Shown: one piece after another, positions 60,348 through 64,000 of the stretch
How positions within the stretch are numbered: position 1 is the first letter of the stretch
How the letters are laid out: each line of letters opens with the position of its first letter
Origin: Gnetum montanum
Taxonomy: Eukaryota > Streptophyta > Gnetopsida > Gnetales > Gnetaceae
DNA length: 64,000 nt
Assembly (NCBI GenBank): GCA_015680685.1
Contig: MNCI01004154.1
Location: forward strand, 407,018 to 471,017
Direction of reading: 5' to 3'
The notes under the pieces: model-generated
Database searches by the model: none
The model's input: the letters and a program-made list of their open reading frames with translations, nothing else
Told to the model about the DNA's origin: nothing
Translations under genes and position numbers: made by a program

Positions 60348-62241
60348 ACTGAATGAAAACTTGTCCTCAAGTTCCTTACAAAATATTGGGAAGGTATGGG
60401 ATTATTGACTTGAATGACACTAATGGTGAATGGGGTGACATGTGAATGGATCATCATTACAATAGATGGTAATATTAGTGTTCATGGCCATAAGAGTGAA
60501 TACTATACATATTTAACATCTAGCCTTATTTGGCAGCTGAGAGAGAAAAGAGAGGAGAGAAGAAGATGTGTTGCTGCCAATGCTAGAATTGCACCTTCCA
60601 TTGTCCATCCATAACTGTGCCATCAATCTTGTTCCTTTCATGACTATTCTAGCACCAGTCCATCCTAAGTGTTTCCTCCAACTCCAGTCCATTGTTGTAT
60701 GGTTGTCATTTGCACACACAACACAATGTTATATTAGCAAGGATAAATAAATCACGATGCCTACGATACCTTGCCTCGGTGTATGACCTATTGGCTGAGT
60801 TGTAATATGGATAATATAGATTCTAGAGATATAACACTAGTGACTACCGAAGGTGTAAGGTGTAGGGGTTAGGAGAAAATGGAAAAAATTGGATCATGAC
60901 CCCCATGACTAAGTGCGATCCTCCAGTAGCGATAGAATGGAAAAATATAAGGAATAAGAAAGATGAAGAAAAAGAAACAATAGAAACTCTGATAAAATGG
61001 ATGTGAGAGGTGGAAATGAATAAAATAAGTATTGATTGTGAAAACGTTTAAGGGAAATAAGTTAACTGATGCACTAAGTAGGAATGCCAATGGGTCCTCC
61101 CAAAGTAGGCTCATGCCCTTAATTCCCTGACAAACCCACATTCAAAGAGTCCATAGGCTCTAGAAATGTCATTGGGAGGTAAGAGTTAAAGTCTTAACCA
61201 CAAGATTTTACCAACAAGAACACAATGCATCAACCAAAATATAGACTACTGATACAATCGACAATGAGGTGGAAAATGGAGAAAGAATGATGAGGAGAAG
61301 AGAATGGAATGGAGTCCCAAGAACAAGGTGGTGTATAGCCCCTTGTGTATTTATGATTAATGTGACTTAGTAGATCTCATTCCAAATCCAACCTCAAACA
61401 ATCCACATCTGGTAACTTCGCATTAATACACTTGTCCAATCTATCCACTTGAAGTAACAAGAATGCTTCCGCCGAAGAGTCACCACCATTCCTAGGAAAT
61501 GAGAAAGGGAAAAGTAAGATGTGAGAGAGGGTCTTAGTTATAGGGAAAAATTTTTTTTAGTTCCATAATTAGTGCTTGTAGCCCAAATAATTATTTTTTC
61601 TAAGGGATGTGCTTTGAATTCTCAATTTTCTCTCTCTTTTCTTCTTTTTTTTTTTGTGAGAACCACACCATGCAAAGACTTATTATTTTTATTAGCTCAG
61701 CTTCCCAATAATGGAACAACATCGGAATGGTAAGGAAAACCGAAGAAGAAAACATCCAAGCACCCAAGAGAATAGCCAACACAAATGCATCAAATCCCCT
61801 TGAAGTCACACCCTTTTCAATCCTTTGAGTCCTTCCATAGTTTGAGAAATGCCCAGTCACCAATTCATTGATAGTTCTATGATTTAAAGAAGGGGACTAT
61901 ACATTCCAAGCCAAGAGAGACCATAGAAATTTATGAATGCATGGATGACATAGACTCATTTCCTGTTATATCAAATGAACCATACCTTAGTATCAACATT
62001 ATAACTCAAAGGTAAAAACCAAACATTAGCAATCAATAGAATACATTTCATACCACCATCATAAGCACTTATTAGGTGATGAATCTAACAAAACAAAAAC
62101 AACAAACAAAGACAAAGACAAAAACAAAAACAAAAATAAAATAAATAGTCACACAAAGAAATTAGGAAGTATAATGATGTTGCAAAAAAAAAAGTTATAA
62201 AATTAAAGAGAATGAAAAATATTTATTAATCCTGCTTGTTA
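60348..62241 (-). other. element E 3' noncoding region
   Basis: Aligns with the C tail (39485-41373): both share TTCCTTACAAAATATTGGGA near the LTR, TGCTTGTAGCCCA and GTGCTTTGAATTC further in. No coding frame recognised. Confidence 0.75.
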
Positions 62242-64000
62242 TTAGAATGAGGGATATCCCCCATAAGTAAACAGTTGAGGATGACAAGGATTAATAAATG
62301 AAAAATGAGGATCCTTGCATGTTGGAAATATCGAAACATGGTCATACCTACCCCATTGGGGTTCACACACTTTATTATAGTAAGCATAGTGGGGAAATTT
62401 ATAAGATGTGGTTCCCAGATAAAGAGTTGACCCACTATGATACTTGGGGCCATAAGATGGTATGCAAGTATCAGGATATTGCTCTCCATGGCTGTATTCA
62501 TTGGGCCATATGGTTGTTGGAGTGTTAATTGGTGGCCCTAATGAAGTAACACGAGGCGCTAGGTTCGAAGAGAAGGGNTAGACACTTCAGGAATAGTTTG
62601 TGGCGATGTAGAAGGAGGGAAAGGATGAGAATGTTGAAATTTAGGAGAAGTGTAAGGTACACAAGGTGGTGGTTGTGTTGAGGACATGCGCTGATAGTAC
62701 TAAGGGGAATAATAATGTGGTGAGATAGAGTATGTTGACCCAGTTGGGAAAATAGGATGCTTAACTAGATAAGAATTTGGATTCGGATGATACGAAGGGT
62801 GTATCTAGTTTAGGGATGGCTTCCCCCACAACTAGGATTGTTTCCACTATGATCAAACACAGTATCTCTGTACGAACTCTAGGTGTAACGTGTTTTCCCA
62901 ATGCTCATAAAAATATAACAAGATTGGGCATTGGTCCTTGGGGTGATCATACAGGTAGATGTTGCATTCATACATATGATTGGCAATTGAGCTCCTATTT
63001 TCTTCATCCCTTCTTTGCAAATGTCTAATAATATTTTGCCCTGCCACTCGGGTTGTGAAAACTCTATCTCCAGTAATATTGATATATTCCCCACACTTTT
63101 TATGCATCCATTCCAGCCTCTTATTGATCTTTGCCTCGATTTCATCTAATAATTTTTGTACTGGAAAAGATGGTTCTTTCTCCTCAAGATAGGTTGATTT
63201 CTCCTTTTTATGATTATGGACCTCTGTTAAGTTCAGATTCTGGTCTCGTTGATGTTTTTCAACACTCTCCCATCTAGCCATTTCTCCTTCTTCTTTTGCT
63301 ACATGCTTAATAAGCTCTTGGAATTGATGGGTTCATAGTTCGTATAGTTGACCTTGGGCATACATCCCTAGGGTTTCTCTTGTTGCATCACAAAGCCCAT
63401 CAATGATATGGTACATTAGCCTTTCCTTGGAGAACTCATGGCCTGGATAGTTGTTTAATAGTGCATAATATCTTTTTAAGGCCATGTTCAAGGGTTCATG
63501 TTGTGCTTGTTTCCACTCTTGGATTTGTTTCCTCAATGCCAACACTCTTGCGTAGGTTTGATATCTTTCGTTAAAAAGTTCTACCATCATTGGCCAACGT
63601 CGTATTAAATTTGGTTTTAACGATCTATACCATACTTTTGCTTGGTCAATGAGTGTCATAGAAAAGAGCTTGAGTTTTTACCAACCATTATCAATGTTGT
63701 TCCATGCATAGGAATCATATAAGGCTTCTAAATGTTGTTGTGGATCTGAGTCATAGCCTCTTGAGAAATTGGGAAAGTTGTTTAAATCGAGCCAAGGTAG
63801 GTGGCTCTCTTTACAATGCCTACAGGAGATTCGAACAACCTCCTATATTTGCGTTAGGCTTGTAGTGGCCAGTAGGGGTTCATCGTCATCTAGTAAGTTA
63901 TGCTTTCATGTGTTGGGACAATGATGCCTTTGTTTATGTTTATAAGAAACCCCCACCTTAGATTGCNCGGAGGCATGGTGGTGAAATTGTGTGTGAATTT
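62242..64000 (-). pseudogene. element E gag ORF (partial, no pol)
   Basis: Gag core at 63333-63800 (QAKVWYRSLKPNLIRRWPMM, then LRKQIQEWKQAQHEPLN) aligns with C gag 46219-46626. A charged region follows (62900-63281), then a zinc knuckle near 62920-62960 in which the second Cys is Tyr (CNIYLYDHPKDQC). The last part, in another frame, is Pro/Tyr-rich (62250-62780; YPDTCIPSYGPKYHSG-like) and ends TTYGGYPSF-type then TAA at 62242-62244. No protease or polymerase motif is present. An N at 62578 may mark the frame change. Gag could package RNA in trans, but this copy has stops and is probably dead. Confidence 0.75.

Larger units (their letters stand above)
59374..64000 (-). mobile_element. element E: gag-only LTR retrotransposon (runs off the window)
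   Basis: Minus-strand element with its 3' LTR at 59374-60337, polypurine tract, about 1.9 kb 3' noncoding tail and a gag ORF, but no protease, RT or integrase between gag and tail. It lies inside the chromovirus; the flanking 5 bases on the left are ATCAT (59369-59373). The 5' LTR lies beyond 64000. LTR edges, polypurine tract and tail match the C/H group. Confidence 0.82.

Overview
The window is a repeat-dominated stretch of a plant nuclear genome. I see no intact host gene, rRNA, tRNA or CRISPR array. Almost everything assignable is LTR retrotransposon sequence, often nested, at several stages of decay. The families are plant-type: Ty3/gypsy elements with a tRNA-Asp-like primer site (Athila/Tat style), a Tekay/Del-like chromovirus with a tRNA-Met-type primer site, one Ty1/copia fragment, and fragments of plant leucine-rich-repeat (LRR) receptor genes. 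In-frame stops are mostly TAG or TAA where sister copies read Gln or Trp, as expected from long-methylated DNA. This suggests a seed plant with a large, slowly purged genome. The species cannot be named from this sequence.

Layout. 1-1.6 kb: weak remnants including an LRR fragment. 1.6-7.06 kb: element A (+), decayed gag-pol plus 3' noncoding tail, no LTRs. 7.06-21.0 kb: element H (+), a non-autonomous element with a long coiled-coil ORF and a 3' LTR, split by complete element G (-, 9689-18948), whose 5-bp target duplication and in-frame empty site are visible. 21.0-26.5 kb: element B (-), same family as A. 26.5-28.37 kb: 5' part of a copia element (-) lying against an LRR receptor exon (28.37-28.69 kb). 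29.2-29.8 kb: tandem repeats. 30.05-33.09 kb: a roughly 1.1 kb tandem duplication whose first unit carries a solo LTR. 33.2-37.04 kb: element I (-), truncated second copy of the G family. 37.04-38.63 kb: AT-rich DNA with an 81-bp inverted repeat. 38.63-48.57 kb: complete element C (-). 48.6-52.3 kb: AT-rich DNA with nothing recognised. 52.3-59.37 kb: chromovirus (+), 5' LTR to integrase, interrupted by element E (-, 59374 to beyond the window end), a gag-only relative of C.

How they relate. C carries a full (mutated) gag-pol. H, E and the solo LTR share its terminal signature (TGATGA at one end, TCATCA at the other), and H and E also share its GGGGGTA polypurine tract, yet no reverse transcriptase is visible in H or E. 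G and I form a second family encoding only gag and protease in both copies. The window therefore looks like one autonomous lineage plus at least two kinds of parasitic non-autonomous passenger. The least familiar coding sequence is the H protein. Four single Ns (31212, 59899, 62578, 63967) mark assembly uncertainty; the one at 59899 sits at an LTR mosaic junction.
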